64,000 bases of DNA from an uncultured Paracoccaceae bacterium (GCA_938005545.1 CALKXV010000021.1:1-64000); one strand, 5' to 3'; positions 1 through 8,510 are shown, counted from the stretch's first letter. Translations and numbers: made by a program. Notes: generated by a model not told the origin, from the letters alone.

Positions 1-301
1 ATGAGACAACGGCGCGGGCGTATTCCCAACAGGGCCACGGCAACAAAGCAAGCCGATCAGAAGGCCGGATACATATTTGCGACTTCCAGAAGACATGCAT
101 AAAGGCATTGCGAACAGCAGCCGGTACATACATATGGGCTCCAAGCCGACATCCGACGGTTTCTGCATGTTTAAATTGCCTGAAGAGAGTACCGAATGAC
201 GTTTGTGCGGGACCAAGCGGTCCCCGCTAGAAGCCTCGCAAACGTTCGTTAATGGAGAAAGCCAACTCGCGGCGGACGTGCGAGTTGGCTCATTTTAGCT
301 C
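1..301. other. Left-edge region without a supported gene
   Basis: No gene can be supported here. One plus-strand frame is open from the window edge (3-227, TAG at 228-230) and one minus-strand frame is also open to about 294, but neither translation resembles a family I recognise, so a gene entering from the left cannot be confirmed or excluded. The right part is strongly structured: a 7-bp outer helix (199-205 with 238-244) encloses an inner GGGACC/GGTCCC hairpin near 210-225, and a second, terminator-like hairpin follows at 260-290. The two together could be the 3' end of a small RNA or of a gene lying further left. Confidence 0.4.
260..297. terminator. Terminator-like hairpin between the left-edge region and the NTF2-like gene
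   Basis: An 11-bp perfect stem (260-270 with 280-290, arm AGCCAACTCGC) closes a 9-nt loop. It is followed by CATTTTAG on the plus strand and by a TTTCTCC stretch on the minus strand. It lies 12 nt past the stop codon of the minus-strand gene at 302-769, so it most likely ends that transcript and could also act on the plus strand. Confidence 0.6.
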
Positions 302-769
302 TTACTCTTTGAACTTCAGCTTCGATCCATCAAAGGTCGTTACCTGCGCATACATGAAACCGTCCTTCGTCACGTAAGCGTCCGCCCCTTTGTAGGGTTC
401 TGCAAGAAATTCAGCATCCGCCTCCCAGATAACGTTAAGTGTGCCTTCGACGGTAAAGGTTTCCAAGGTGGTGAATTGAAGTCCGTTCAACCCCCCATCC
501 GCTTTCGATTTGCAAAATCCCGCAAATAGCTCGCCTACAGCCTCGCGGCCGCGGAACGAAACGCCATCCGCAATGATGATCATCACTTCAGGTGGGTACT
601 GCGCCATGAGACGATCCCAATCGCACTTGTTCAGCGCATCTAAGTGTTCATCTACGACTTGTTGTGGACTTGGTTGCGGAACGAGCGGTGGCAAGTCTTG
701 CGACATGGCGGCTCCAAAAGACCCAAGTGTCATGACCGCAGCTGCAATCAGGGTTGTGATTGGTTTCAT
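302..769 (-). CDS. Secreted NTF2-like / SnoaL-like protein
   Basis: A 155-residue protein with an N-terminal signal peptide (MKPITT, hydrophobic stretch, cleavage likely after AAMS-Q). The mature part looks like an NTF2-like fold: a helical start (QQVVDEHLDALNKCDWDRL), then alternating strands and the motif FRGREAVGELF typical of SnoaL-like proteins. These small cone-shaped domains bind or isomerise small ligands; no catalytic residues can be assigned. The start at 769 is chosen over an upstream one at 823 because a strong ribosome site (GGGAGG) lies just upstream and the signal peptide begins here. It is monocistronic and followed by a hairpin at 260-290. Confidence 0.7.
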   Translation of the reverse strand: MKPITTLIAAAVMTLGSFGAAMSQDLPPLVPQPSPQQVVDEHLDALNKCDWDRLMAQYPPEVMIIIADGVSFRGREAVGELFAGFCKSKADGGLNGLQFTTLETFTVEGTLNVIWEADAEFLAEPYKGADAYVTKDGFMYAQVTTFDGSKLKFKE

Positions 770-1085
770 TTTTTCCTCCCAATTTTGGTGACTCAACTCA
801 ATCAGGGGGGCTTTCAACGGCAATCACCACGAATTGGTCGATATGTCCGACGATCTTTTATTTGGGCTGGCAAGCACTGTAGCAGTCAAAACAGGCCTTA
901 GTTCACGGCGCAGCATTGGTCACCAATGGGATGTACCGGCTGCTTCATCCAGCAGGTTTCATGCTGGCATCTATATTTTTTCGGCTACAGGACGGAATCA
1001 ACAAAAAGGAGGTTTGCTGCAAATCTTGATCCGCTGGATCACCTCACGCCGGCATTCCGAGGCCAGCAAGAAACGCAAATTTGAG
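770..1085. other. Intergenic region, 316 bp, no gene seen
   Basis: It lies between the start of the NTF2-like gene and the stop of the Fe-S carrier gene, both on the minus strand. A long plus-strand frame (834-1526) crosses it, but its main part is antisense to the Fe-S carrier and it shows no family signature. The region presumably holds the promoter of the NTF2-like gene near 770-850. I see no convincing hairpin, repeat or RNA gene. Confidence 0.5.
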
Positions 1086-1484
1086 TTAGAGCGTCGGGAT
1101 GTCAGATTTGGCGTCGTTTTCTGCGGTCAGCTCGTCGATGTCTTTGAACTTTATCGATTCGCCACAGCCACAGGCGTCTTCCACGTTCGGGTTGTTGAAC
1201 TTGAAGCCCGATTCCAGAAGCGAGGTTTCATAGTCGATTTCAGTGCCAAAAAGGAACATCTGTGCCATGGGCGCGATCATCACTCGCGCGCCGCCCTGTT
1301 CAACAACTTCGTCCATGGGATCAACGTCATCCGCATAATCCATGGTGTATTCCATGCCCGCACAGCCGCCTTTTTTGACGCCAATACGCAGGCCCTTGTG
1401 GCCTTCGCGGTCCATCAGTTTGGCGATCTGAGCGACCGCTTTGGGGGTTATGGTGACGGCTTGTTTGCCGGGAATACTGAACAT
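1086..1484 (-). CDS. A-type iron-sulfur cluster carrier (HesB/IscA/SufA family)
   Basis: A 132-residue A-type carrier that accepts Fe-S clusters from a scaffold and passes them to apoproteins in the cytoplasm. The family's three cluster-binding cysteines are in place: C41 in GGCAGMEY and C105/C107 in the CGCGES motif near the C-terminus. The N-terminal ITPKAVAQIAKLM and GLRIGVKKGGC segments are family-typical. A short acidic tail follows the last motif. The rest of a suf or isc operon is not in the window, although a SufT-like DUF59 protein is encoded 1.5 kb away on the same strand. The choice between SufA, ErpA and IscA names cannot be made from sequence alone. Confidence 0.9.
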   Translation of the reverse strand: MFSIPGKQAVTITPKAVAQIAKLMDREGHKGLRIGVKKGGCAGMEYTMDYADDVDPMDEVVEQGGARVMIAPMAQMFLFGTEIDYETSLLESGFKFNNPNVEDACGCGESIKFKDIDELTAENDAKSDIPTL

Positions 1485-1556
1485 GGTGTAAAAATAGGGC
1501 TTTCGGTCGCGTTTTCCAAGGCCTGAGGCGTACAGGATCTTTGTTCTGTATGAAAC

Positions 1557-2246
1557 TTACATCAACCCGGCGATCTTCACCACGGACCAACTGATCGCCA
1601 TCGCCCAGCCAAACGAAGCCAACGTGCCCACGATGACATATTCGCTAACGCTTTGTTCGCGTTTGGTGTCAAAGCGCAAAACGGATTTGGCGGCGATCAA
1701 AAAACCGATGCCTGCGGGCTGACCGGCAAGAATCAGCATAAAAATAATGCTGCGTTCCAAGTGGCCGATCATGCGCCCGGCGTTTGGCAGGCCTTCGGGC
1801 GGCGAGACATCGTCGTCCCATTGGGCGACCAGATAGGCAACGGTGTGGCCACCCGCGACGGTCGCCGCAATAAAGCCCGCGCTTAGGATCATCGCTTCGG
1901 GCAGCCAATCTACGTTGCCCCAAAGTCCGCCCGCAAAAAGCGCGGGCGCGTAATTCGCTGTGACGATGATTGTGATCAGATGGGCAGTTTGGTCGGTCAG
2001 GAAAGCCCAGAGCTTGTCGGGCAGGGCATGGACCTTGATGGCATCGATGATCAGATGTGCAGCGGTGAGTGCGGCGGGTTCCCACACATCGATACGACCC
2101 AAAGCGGCATATGCGGTGACAAGGACGATTGCTGCATGGAGGAGAAGGACATGTGGTTCCTTCTTACGCGCGACCATGCCTTTGGTTTGCAACAGGAAAT
2201 CAGCGACGACATGGGCGAGGAGGAGGGCGGCGAAGGTTTCAAGCAT
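1557..2246 (-). CDS. DUF3307 family membrane protein
   Basis: A 229-residue polytopic membrane protein of the DUF3307 family. The start LLLAHVVADFLLQTKGMVARK matches the family signature (a buried H-x-x-x-D-F-x-x-Q motif in the first helix), and AAHLIIDAIKV gives a second conserved His/Asp helix. About six membrane segments can be seen. It starts 4 nt after the stop of satD and is almost certainly co-transcribed with it. Pairing with SatD recurs in this family, but the biochemical function is unknown. The histidine and aspartate residues in membrane helices are compatible with metal or proton handling, which is inference. Confidence 0.8.
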   Translation of the reverse strand: MLETFAALLLAHVVADFLLQTKGMVARKKEPHVLLLHAAIVLVTAYAALGRIDVWEPAALTAAHLIIDAIKVHALPDKLWAFLTDQTAHLITIIVTANYAPALFAGGLWGNVDWLPEAMILSAGFIAATVAGGHTVAYLVAQWDDDVSPPEGLPNAGRMIGHLERSIIFMLILAGQPAGIGFLIAAKSVLRFDTKREQSVSEYVIVGTLASFGWAMAISWSVVKIAGLM

Positions 2247-2250
2247 CGGG

Positions 2251-2877
2251 TTATATTTCTATGAATTGAAGCGCTGTTAAAATGGCTTCGTAAGATGAGG
2301 CTTCAAGTGATTTCGTGACTGCTTGACGTGACTTCCCCAGATCTTCTGCGATTTTTGTGTAGTTAGGTTTTTCTGTTGGGTGAATTGCTGCAAGAATTGT
2401 TTGCGCTTGGGTCGGTGTCCAACCTTGAGATATTTCATCGACCAGCACGGCAGCGGCGTAAAGCGCTTCGCCATAAGAAAGGACGAGTTTTTGTCGGTTC
2501 ATTTTTTTGGCAGCGTCCGCGGCCCAGCCGGAGTGCGTGAAAACAACGCTGGCTTCACTGTTTAAATCCGATCCAACCTCGCCCTCAACTTCGCCCTCTG
2601 CGATCCCCATATAACTGTCGAACTCGGCTCCTTCAGCGCGCAGTGCCGCCCGGAACGCCAATGCAGACCGCAACGCCATCTCGGGTTTCGCCAGAGCCAC
2701 TTGCCACCCATCGCCGCGGTGTCGTGTGAAATGTAACGACGCTCCATGCCAATCGGCCTGGGCGTCTGCGCAATCGGACAGCGCTGCGAAAGCGCGTTCG
2801 ATTTTCTCAGGCCCCAATTCCGTGGAACCGACCAGATCGCCGGTGATGACGGCTATTTTGCGTGTGTTTTGGCTCAT
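2251..2877 (-). CDS. SatD family protein (nucleotidyl-cyclase-like N-terminus plus helix-turn-helix)
   Basis: A 208-residue SatD-family protein. The N-terminal half contains VITGDLVGSTELG and, about 40 residues on, HRGDGWQVAL. This pairing of a D-x-V-G-S strand with a later GDG strand is the pattern seen at the metal and nucleotide site of class III nucleotidyl cyclases, suggesting a related fold. The C-terminal 60 residues look like a winged helix (TEKPNYTKIAEDLGKSRQAVTKSLEAS), so the protein could sense a nucleotide and bind DNA. It is followed after 4 nt by the DUF3307 gene. Three palindromes at 30-bp spacing sit immediately upstream, making autoregulation the simplest idea. No Shine-Dalgarno sequence precedes the ATG; the mRNA may be leaderless. 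Confidence 0.75.
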   Translation of the reverse strand: MSQNTRKIAVITGDLVGSTELGPEKIERAFAALSDCADAQADWHGASLHFTRHRGDGWQVALAKPEMALRSALAFRAALRAEGAEFDSYMGIAEGEVEGEVGSDLNSEASVVFTHSGWAADAAKKMNRQKLVLSYGEALYAAAVLVDEISQGWTPTQAQTILAAIHPTEKPNYTKIAEDLGKSRQAVTKSLEASSYEAILTALQFIEI

Positions 2878-2880
2878 TAC

Positions 2881-2958
2881 GCAACCAATATAGGTTGCGA
2901 TACATAATATGCAACCATTTTAGGTTGCATATACTCATCCGCACCCCAATTAGGGTGC
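2881..2958 (-). promoter_or_regulatory. Operator array: three 18-bp palindromes at exact 30-bp spacing
   Basis: Three inverted repeats start at 2881, 2911 and 2941: GCAACC-N6-GGTTGC, GCAACC-N6-GGTTGC and GCACCC-N6-GGGTGC. The third differs in both arms symmetrically. The one nearest satD ends 4 nt before its ATG. Read on the minus strand, TTGCAT in the middle repeat and TATATT inside the first repeat form a plausible -35/-10 pair (16-nt spacer), so a bound repressor would cover the core promoter. The predicted start of transcription falls at or next to the satD ATG. Confidence 0.7.
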
Positions 2959-2965
2959 GTACGCT

Positions 2966-3331
2966 TCACATAAAGCCCAATTCCAGGCGGGCTTCGTCGG
3001 ACATCATGTCCATGCCCCAGGGTGGTTCCCATGTGAGTTCGACGTCGACTTGCTTGATGCCGGGCAGGGGCTCAACGGCTTCGGCCAGCCAGCCGGGCAT
3101 TTCGCCTGCGACAGGGCAACCGGGCGCCGTCAGGGTCATGATGATGCCAACCGCACCTTCGGCGTCTATTTCGATCGTATAGACCAACCCCAGATCATAG
3201 ATATTCACTGGGATTTCAGGGTCGTAGACAGACCGGCAGGCTTCAACCACCGTGTCGTACATCGGATGGTCTGTTGACGACGGCTTGATCAGCGGCGCGC
3301 CTTCCAGGGGATTTGAAGTCTCGGCGGTCAT
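2966..3331 (-). CDS. DUF59/MIP18-family Fe-S assembly protein (SufT-like)
   Basis: A 121-residue protein of the DUF59 (MIP18/PaaD-like) family, involved in maturing iron-sulfur proteins. The core signatures are YDPEIPVNIYDLGLVY and MTLTAPGCP, the latter carrying the conserved cysteine. The C-terminus (ELTWEPPWGMDMMSDEARLELG) matches bacterial SufT-like members. It lies directly downstream of the operator array on the satD side, with its own start at 3331. The distance to the lipase-like gene upstream is 82 nt. Calling it SufT rather than a phenylacetate PaaD protein rests on its length and on the absence of any paa genes nearby. Confidence 0.85.
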   Translation of the reverse strand: MTAETSNPLEGAPLIKPSSTDHPMYDTVVEACRSVYDPEIPVNIYDLGLVYTIEIDAEGAVGIIMTLTAPGCPVAGEMPGWLAEAVEPLPGIKQVDVELTWEPPWGMDMMSDEARLELGFM

Positions 3332-3413
3332 GGGTCACCCTTTAATTCTTGACTAAAGATATAGGGATTGGGTGCGGCGGGGTAAAGGCCGTGGAAGGGC
3401 GACTTATGGACGC

Positions 3414-4415
3414 TTACTTGATCCAGTCTGCCACAAGGCTCGCACAGGCCGGGTTTGCCAGATAACCATAAAGCTTGTGCGGGTTCGATTTGCCGCCCTG
3501 CGCATAGCAATTATAGATTTTCCGATCCCGGATATCATCGAGCATGCCAAACTTGTGCATATCCCGGTAATCACCGCGCATGGTGGCGTCGTGACTGATG
3601 AAGTCGTCTTTGGCCGCAACATTGTTCCATGTGCCAATGATCTTGTCCGGATGTTTGTCTGTGCGCGAGCGGTGCCCATATGCCCTTGCGTCCAAGAGGT
3701 TGGCTTTCACACCTGCTTCGCCAAGGGGGCATCCAAGGGTCAGCCAGTTCGTCACTCTGTTGCCGCTGTCTTTAATCTTGCGGTACTCGCTCAGGCGGGA
3801 AAACTTCCACAGCACGTCATAGGCCACCATACAACCCATGGAATGCGAGATCAGGCAGATGTCGTCGCCCCTTAGCAATGCACGCCTAAGAGGGGTTTGC
3901 AGGCGTTCGCGGATTGTAGACCCGATGGTGTGGTCGGTCAGGTAAGCGCCCATATCGGCGGTAGCATAGGTGATCGCGGCCACGTTCAAGGTGCTGAGCG
4001 TCGTAAGCGCCGCAAGCGTCGAGACAGCGCGCGCGGCGTCATCCAGAAAGCGATTGTCCCGGTTGTTGCGCAGCACTTTGTAATACGCCGCTTTGTTAAA
4101 CGTCTTGATCTTGAACAATTCATCCAGCGCCGCGTCGATGGGGGCGTGGGGCAGACAATGGGCACCGCCTGCATCCGGATCCTTGGCCGTCAACCTGGCG
4201 CTGATTTTCGAAGAGCTGGCGCACATGATGTCGTTGTTGATGTCGCCGAAATAAACCGTCTCAAACTTCACTTTACCCGAACGCACTTTGGTGGCTTTGG
4301 CCGGTGAATAGCGGTCCAAGCCTTCCAACAAGGCGCGTTTTTGCATGGCCGCGAAGGGTTTTTTGGCGGGCTTAATGCTGCGCCCGTGGATCAAGATTAT
4401 ACATTGCCGGCCCAT
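3414..4415 (-). CDS. Putative alpha/beta hydrolase (lipase-like), function unknown
   Basis: A 333-residue cytoplasmic protein with lipase-type elements: an N-terminal IILIHGRS strand with the HG oxyanion pair and a nucleophile elbow CLISHSMGCMVAYD (serine in S-H-S-M-G). A candidate acid is in AAKDDFISHD and a histidine follows in SNPHKLYGY. A central 100-residue helical insert (CLPHAPIDAALDELF to TLSTLNVAAITYA) separates the first strand from the elbow. No secretion signal is visible. A strong ribosome site (GGGAGG) precedes the start. It sits downstream of trpE, where trpG would be expected in many trp operons, but has no evident link to tryptophan synthesis. Substrate unknown. Confidence 0.6.
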   Translation of the reverse strand: MGRQCIILIHGRSIKPAKKPFAAMQKRALLEGLDRYSPAKATKVRSGKVKFETVYFGDINNDIMCASSSKISARLTAKDPDAGGAHCLPHAPIDAALDELFKIKTFNKAAYYKVLRNNRDNRFLDDAARAVSTLAALTTLSTLNVAAITYATADMGAYLTDHTIGSTIRERLQTPLRRALLRGDDICLISHSMGCMVAYDVLWKFSRLSEYRKIKDSGNRVTNWLTLGCPLGEAGVKANLLDARAYGHRSRTDKHPDKIIGTWNNVAAKDDFISHDATMRGDYRDMHKFGMLDDIRDRKIYNCYAQGGKSNPHKLYGYLANPACASLVADWIK

Positions 4416-4511
4416 TGTGCCCTCCCCTGCACGTTGCGACGCGCATTTTGGCTGAGAAGAGCGGTTGGGTAAATGGGGTCAGCAAACTCTGTTCCCGCGC
4501 TGTTGCGCCGG

Positions 4512-6020
4512 TCAGTTTCCGCCCTTTTCGAACCGGCCAGCATCTTGTGCGGCTTTGCGCAAGGCGCTCGATTTATTGACGGTTTCCTGCCATTCGGCTT
4601 CGGGGTCGCTGTCCCAGACCACACCGCCGCCAGCTTGCACGTAAAGGCATTCGTCTTTCAAAACCGCAGTGCGCAAGGCGATACACATGTCCATGTCGCC
4701 ACCGGCTGAAAAATAGCCAACCCCGCCGCCGTAAACACCGCGTTTTTCGGGTTCAAGTTCGTCGATGATCTCCATTGCGCGTACTTTGGGAGCGCCGGAA
4801 ACCGTGCCCGCAGGCAGGCCTGCAAGAAGGGCCGAAAGCGCATCGTGATCGTCGGATAGTTCGCCCACAACGTTCGAAACGATGTGCATCACATGGCTGT
4901 AGCGTTCGATGATGAATTCTTCGGTTGGATGAACCGTGCCGATTTTGGCAACGCGACCCACGTCATTTCGCCCTAGATCCAGCAGCATTAAATGTTCGGC
5001 GCGTTCTTTTTCGTCGGCCAGCAAATCGGCCTCAAAAGCGCGGTCTTCGTCAGGCGTGGCGCCGCGCGGGCGGGTTCCGGCGATTGGGCGAATGGTGACT
5101 TCGCCGTCAAAGGCGCGGACAAGGATTTCGGGGCTGGCGCCGATCACCTGAAAGCCATCGAAGTCGAAGTGAAACATGAACGGCGACGGATTTGTGCGCC
5201 TGAGCGAGCGATAAAGCGAGAACGGCGGCAGCGGAAATTTTTGCGCCCATCGCTGCGAGGGAACCACCTGAAAGATGTCGCCAGCCGCGATGTAGTCGCG
5301 CGCTTTTTCCACGGCGGCTTTGTAATCGTCTTTGGCGAAATTCGACACCGGGTCTTCGACTTCGACGTCTTCGCCGAAATCCCGTTCCGTGGCGGGCAAC
5401 GGACGATCCAGATCACGCACCGCGTCCATCACGCGTTCGGCGGCTTGAGCATAGGCCGCGCGCGCTGACAGGCCCGAAGCCGCCCAAGCGGGCGACACCA
5501 CGATCACTTCGCCTTTGACGCCGTCCAAAACGGCAACCACCGACGGGCGGATCAACACGGCGTCGGGCAGGCCTATAGGATCGGGGTTGATGTTGGGCAG
5601 GTGTTCGACCAGCCGGATCATGTCATAGCCAAGGTATCCGAACAGCCCGGCTGCCGCCGCAGGCAGATCGCCCGGCAAGTCGATCCGGCTTTCATCGATC
5701 AGGGCGCGCAGGGATGTAAGGGGATCGCTGGTTTCATCGACAAAAGCATCGCGGTCAAACCGGGCCTGGCGATTTAGCCGCGCGGTTTTGCCCCGGCATT
5801 CCCAAATCAGATCGGGCTTCATACCGATGATCGAATAGCGCCCACGAACTTCACCACCCGTAACGCTTTCCAGCAAAAATGTATCCGACCGGGCCCCCGT
5901 CAGCCGCAGCATCAGGGAAACCGGCGTGTCCAGATCTGCGGCCAGACGTGTGTAAACCAGTTGGTTTTCGCCCCGATCATACCCGGCGGCGAAGGCGTCG
6001 TATGCGGGTTCCAGCGCCAT
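4512..6020 (-). CDS. trpE: Anthranilate synthase component I
   Basis: A 502-residue TrpE, which makes anthranilate from chorismate with ammonia supplied by TrpG, the first step of tryptophan synthesis. The tryptophan feedback site LLES is at residues 49-52 (TFLLESVTGG). The chorismate-binding domain has PIAGTRPRG, HLMLLDLGRNDVGRV and GTVSGAPKVRAMEII. Length and order are normal. The ATG overlaps the stop of the upstream ppiD by one base (TAATG), so translation is coupled. trpG and trpD do not follow in this window; the next gene is a hydrolase. Confidence 0.97.
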   Translation of the reverse strand: MALEPAYDAFAAGYDRGENQLVYTRLAADLDTPVSLMLRLTGARSDTFLLESVTGGEVRGRYSIIGMKPDLIWECRGKTARLNRQARFDRDAFVDETSDPLTSLRALIDESRIDLPGDLPAAAAGLFGYLGYDMIRLVEHLPNINPDPIGLPDAVLIRPSVVAVLDGVKGEVIVVSPAWAASGLSARAAYAQAAERVMDAVRDLDRPLPATERDFGEDVEVEDPVSNFAKDDYKAAVEKARDYIAAGDIFQVVPSQRWAQKFPLPPFSLYRSLRRTNPSPFMFHFDFDGFQVIGASPEILVRAFDGEVTIRPIAGTRPRGATPDEDRAFEADLLADEKERAEHLMLLDLGRNDVGRVAKIGTVHPTEEFIIERYSHVMHIVSNVVGELSDDHDALSALLAGLPAGTVSGAPKVRAMEIIDELEPEKRGVYGGGVGYFSAGGDMDMCIALRTAVLKDECLYVQAGGGVVWDSDPEAEWQETVNKSSALRKAAQDAGRFEKGGN

Positions 6021-7858
6021 TAGGGCAGGTGGCTGTGAACGGCGTTGATCGCGGTTTGGTTCACTTCAAAACCCGCCTCATCGATCAGCGCTTGGCTATA
6101 AGCCGTCGAGATACCGTTTGCGAGTTCCGAGGCAGTTTGGTCTGCGAACTGCTCGCGCTCTGCTGCGGCCGCAGGGGCGGTTGCGTCCGGCTTCGTGATT
6201 GTATTGACGCGTATAAGCCATGCGTCGCCATCTGCCGACAGGACGCGCATGTCGCCTTCTTCCATTTCAAAAGCGGCTGTGCTGAAATCGGGCGGTGTGC
6301 CTTCGGTGAAATCTGTGCGCGTCATGCCCGTTGTTGTCTCGGGTAAAATTCCAAGTTCAAGAAATTCACTGTCGCGGCGAATTTGCTCGGCCATTCCTTC
6401 TGCCTGGATCACCAGTGCGTCTTCGGTCGCCGCAGACGTCCAGGCTTCAGTAACCTCGGCGCGAATGTCGTCCAAGGGGCGAAGTGCGGGGTCAAGAACT
6501 TCATCCACAACGATCACGGCGATGCCGTTGGCCAGTTGCGTCACTTCGGCAAAATCACCGGGCTGTGCCGCGGATACCGCAGTTCGGAATGCCGGTTCAG
6601 CGCTGATGCCATCAACGGTTTCGACGTTCCATTCGATGCTTTCTTCGATCATTTCGGTGCGTTCGGCCAAAACAGTCACATCCGCACCACCGGCCAGCAA
6701 ATCGGCAACCTGGGTTTGTGTGTCAAGGATCAAACGTCTTGCGCGATCCTGTGCGGCGGCATCGCGAAGCTGTTCGCGGGCGTCGTCAAATGTGGTCTCG
6801 CGCGCGGCCAAAATGCCGTTCATGCGATAAAGGGCAGGGCCCAGATCGGACGGCAGCGGTCCGACAACGCCGGGTTCGGCCAGTGCGAAAATGTCCGCCG
6901 CGGCAGCGCCCAATTCGTCTTCGGGTAAATCGCCAAGATCGATTGCCGCAAGGGTTAGCCCGCGTTCTTCGACCAGTTCATCAAACGTCAACTCCTCGGC
7001 ATCCAAGCGGGCCTTGGCCTCGGTTGCCTGCTCATCGGACAGGAACACAAGTCGTTCGACCAGGCGGCGTTCAGGTTGAACAAACTCGGTGATCCGGGCG
7101 TCATAAGCGGCGCGCAGAACCGGTTCTTCAACCTCGATCTGATCGACCAGCATATCTGTTGTCAGCAAGGCATAGCGGATGCGTTTGGTTTCAGGGCGGG
7201 TGAACGCTTCGGCGTTTTCGGTGTGATAGGCTGTAAGTTCGCTGTTTGTTGGATCGCCAATCGGTGTCGTCAGATCGCTCGCACCAAGGCGCAACCACGA
7301 CACATCGCGGGTTTCGCGGGCATAATTGTACAACGTGTCGATATAGACGTCCGACGTGCGCACCCCAGCCGAAACAGCGCTTTGCAACAAACCTTCGGCA
7401 ATATCGCTGCGCATCCGGTCTTCGAATTCGCCCGAATTTGATCCGTTTTGCCGAAGCGAAGCTTCATAGATCGCGCGATCAAATTCGCCCGAGGCATTTC
7501 GAAATCCGCCCGATTGCTGGATGCGTTCGCCGACAACCGTATCGCCGACCGACAATCCGATTGAAGCGGCTTCGTCTTCAAGCGCGGCTGCCGTGATCAA
7601 CTGACCCAATGCGATTTGATCGACGCCAAATGCGCGTGCTTGTTGGAACGTAATCGGCTGACCCGTGCGCTGCTGCAATTGCTGCAACTGGGCTTGGATG
7701 GCGCGTTGGTAATCGACGGTTTCCACTTCGGCTTTGCCAACGGTTACAACCGATCTCACCGATCCGCCAAATTCGGTCACGCCGAACCCGGCAAGCGCCA
7801 AGATAAGAAGGCCCAGGATCGCAAATGTGATGAAGCTTTTACCCTTGCTCGATGCCAT
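6020..7858 (-). CDS. ppiD: PpiD/SurA-like periplasmic peptidyl-prolyl isomerase, membrane anchored
   Basis: A 612-residue envelope chaperone of the PpiD type. One N-terminal transmembrane anchor (FITFAILGLLILALAGFGV) is followed by a SurA_N-like helical region (residues about 40-200, with YQRAIQAQLQQLQQRTGQ), then a parvulin-like region (LVERLVFLSDEQATEAKARL, PGVVGPLPSDLGPALYRM) and a helical C-terminus. It is expected to help fold outer-membrane and secreted proteins as they leave the Sec translocon. The parvulin domain appears degenerate, as is common in PpiD. Its stop codon overlaps the trpE start, a linkage seen in Rhodobacteraceae. Confidence 0.88.
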   Translation of the reverse strand: MASSKGKSFITFAILGLLILALAGFGVTEFGGSVRSVVTVGKAEVETVDYQRAIQAQLQQLQQRTGQPITFQQARAFGVDQIALGQLITAAALEDEAASIGLSVGDTVVGERIQQSGGFRNASGEFDRAIYEASLRQNGSNSGEFEDRMRSDIAEGLLQSAVSAGVRTSDVYIDTLYNYARETRDVSWLRLGASDLTTPIGDPTNSELTAYHTENAEAFTRPETKRIRYALLTTDMLVDQIEVEEPVLRAAYDARITEFVQPERRLVERLVFLSDEQATEAKARLDAEELTFDELVEERGLTLAAIDLGDLPEDELGAAAADIFALAEPGVVGPLPSDLGPALYRMNGILAARETTFDDAREQLRDAAAQDRARRLILDTQTQVADLLAGGADVTVLAERTEMIEESIEWNVETVDGISAEPAFRTAVSAAQPGDFAEVTQLANGIAVIVVDEVLDPALRPLDDIRAEVTEAWTSAATEDALVIQAEGMAEQIRRDSEFLELGILPETTTGMTRTDFTEGTPPDFSTAAFEMEEGDMRVLSADGDAWLIRVNTITKPDATAPAAAAEREQFADQTASELANGISTAYSQALIDEAGFEVNQTAINAVHSHLP

Positions 7859-7963
7859 GGTCTGTCGCCTTTTGAATTGGATCGCGATGTCGTACCCGAG
7901 CCCCAGTGGCAGGGCAAGGGGCTGCGCCTTGGGATGGGGATAAAATTACCGTGCCAGCGTCGG

Positions 7964-8467
7964 TTAGTCCGTGCCGCGATATGGCTCAACATATTGCAGC
8001 GCCATGTCCCATGGAAAGAAAATCCACGTGTCCTGACTGACGCCGGTGATAAACGTATCGACCTGTGGTTCGCCTTTGGGCTTGGCATAGACCGTTGCAA
8101 AATGGGCGTTCGGATAATGCTCGCGCACCAGTTCAAGGGTTTTGCCGCTGTCGACCAGATCGTCGACCACCAGAATACCGGTGCCATCGCCCATCATGAC
8201 TTTATCGGGGTGCTTCAGAACTTCGGCGTCAGTTTGGCTTTGATTGTCGTAACTTTTGACGCTGATCGTATCGACCGTGCGGACGTCCAGTTCGCGGGCC
8301 ACAATCATTGCCGGCGCCATGCCGCCCCGTGTGATTGCGACAATTGCCTTCCAATGCCCGTCATCCGGACCGCGCCCGTCAAGACGCCAAGCCAAAGCGC
8401 GCGCGTCACGGTGGATTTGGTCCCAAGAGACGTGGAAGCCTTTTTCATGCGGCAGACGGTCGTTCAT
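7964..8467 (-). CDS. gpt: Xanthine-guanine phosphoribosyltransferase
   Basis: A 167-residue purine salvage enzyme that joins xanthine or guanine to PRPP. The PRPP-binding loop is [14 protein letters not shown], the flexible-loop segment is ISVKSYDNQ, and the C-terminal FPWD motif is characteristic of Gpt. Length is as in the family. The gene lies 43 nt downstream of the small membrane protein gene on the same strand and 105 nt upstream of ppiD; that 105-nt gap holds nothing recognisable apart from the presumed ppiD promoter. Confidence 0.95.
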   Translation of the reverse strand: MNDRLPHEKGFHVSWDQIHRDARALAWRLDGRGPDDGHWKAIVAITRGGMAPAMIVARELDVRTVDTISVKSYDNQSQTDAEVLKHPDKVMMGDGTGILVVDDLVDSGKTLELVREHYPNAHFATVYAKPKGEPQVDTFITGVSQDTWIFFPWDMALQYVEPYRGTD

Positions 8468-8510
8468 CGCGGTTTCCTTTTTCGCTCGGGCACGTCTTAA
8501 CTTGCGCGCC

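Noticed and set aside
834-1526. A 230-codon plus-strand frame
   Set aside because: Mainly antisense to the Fe-S carrier gene, which has clear catalytic cysteines; no family feature or ribosome site.
4416-6020. A trp operon
   Set aside because: Only trpE is present; no trpG, trpD or trpC follows, and the next gene is an unrelated hydrolase.
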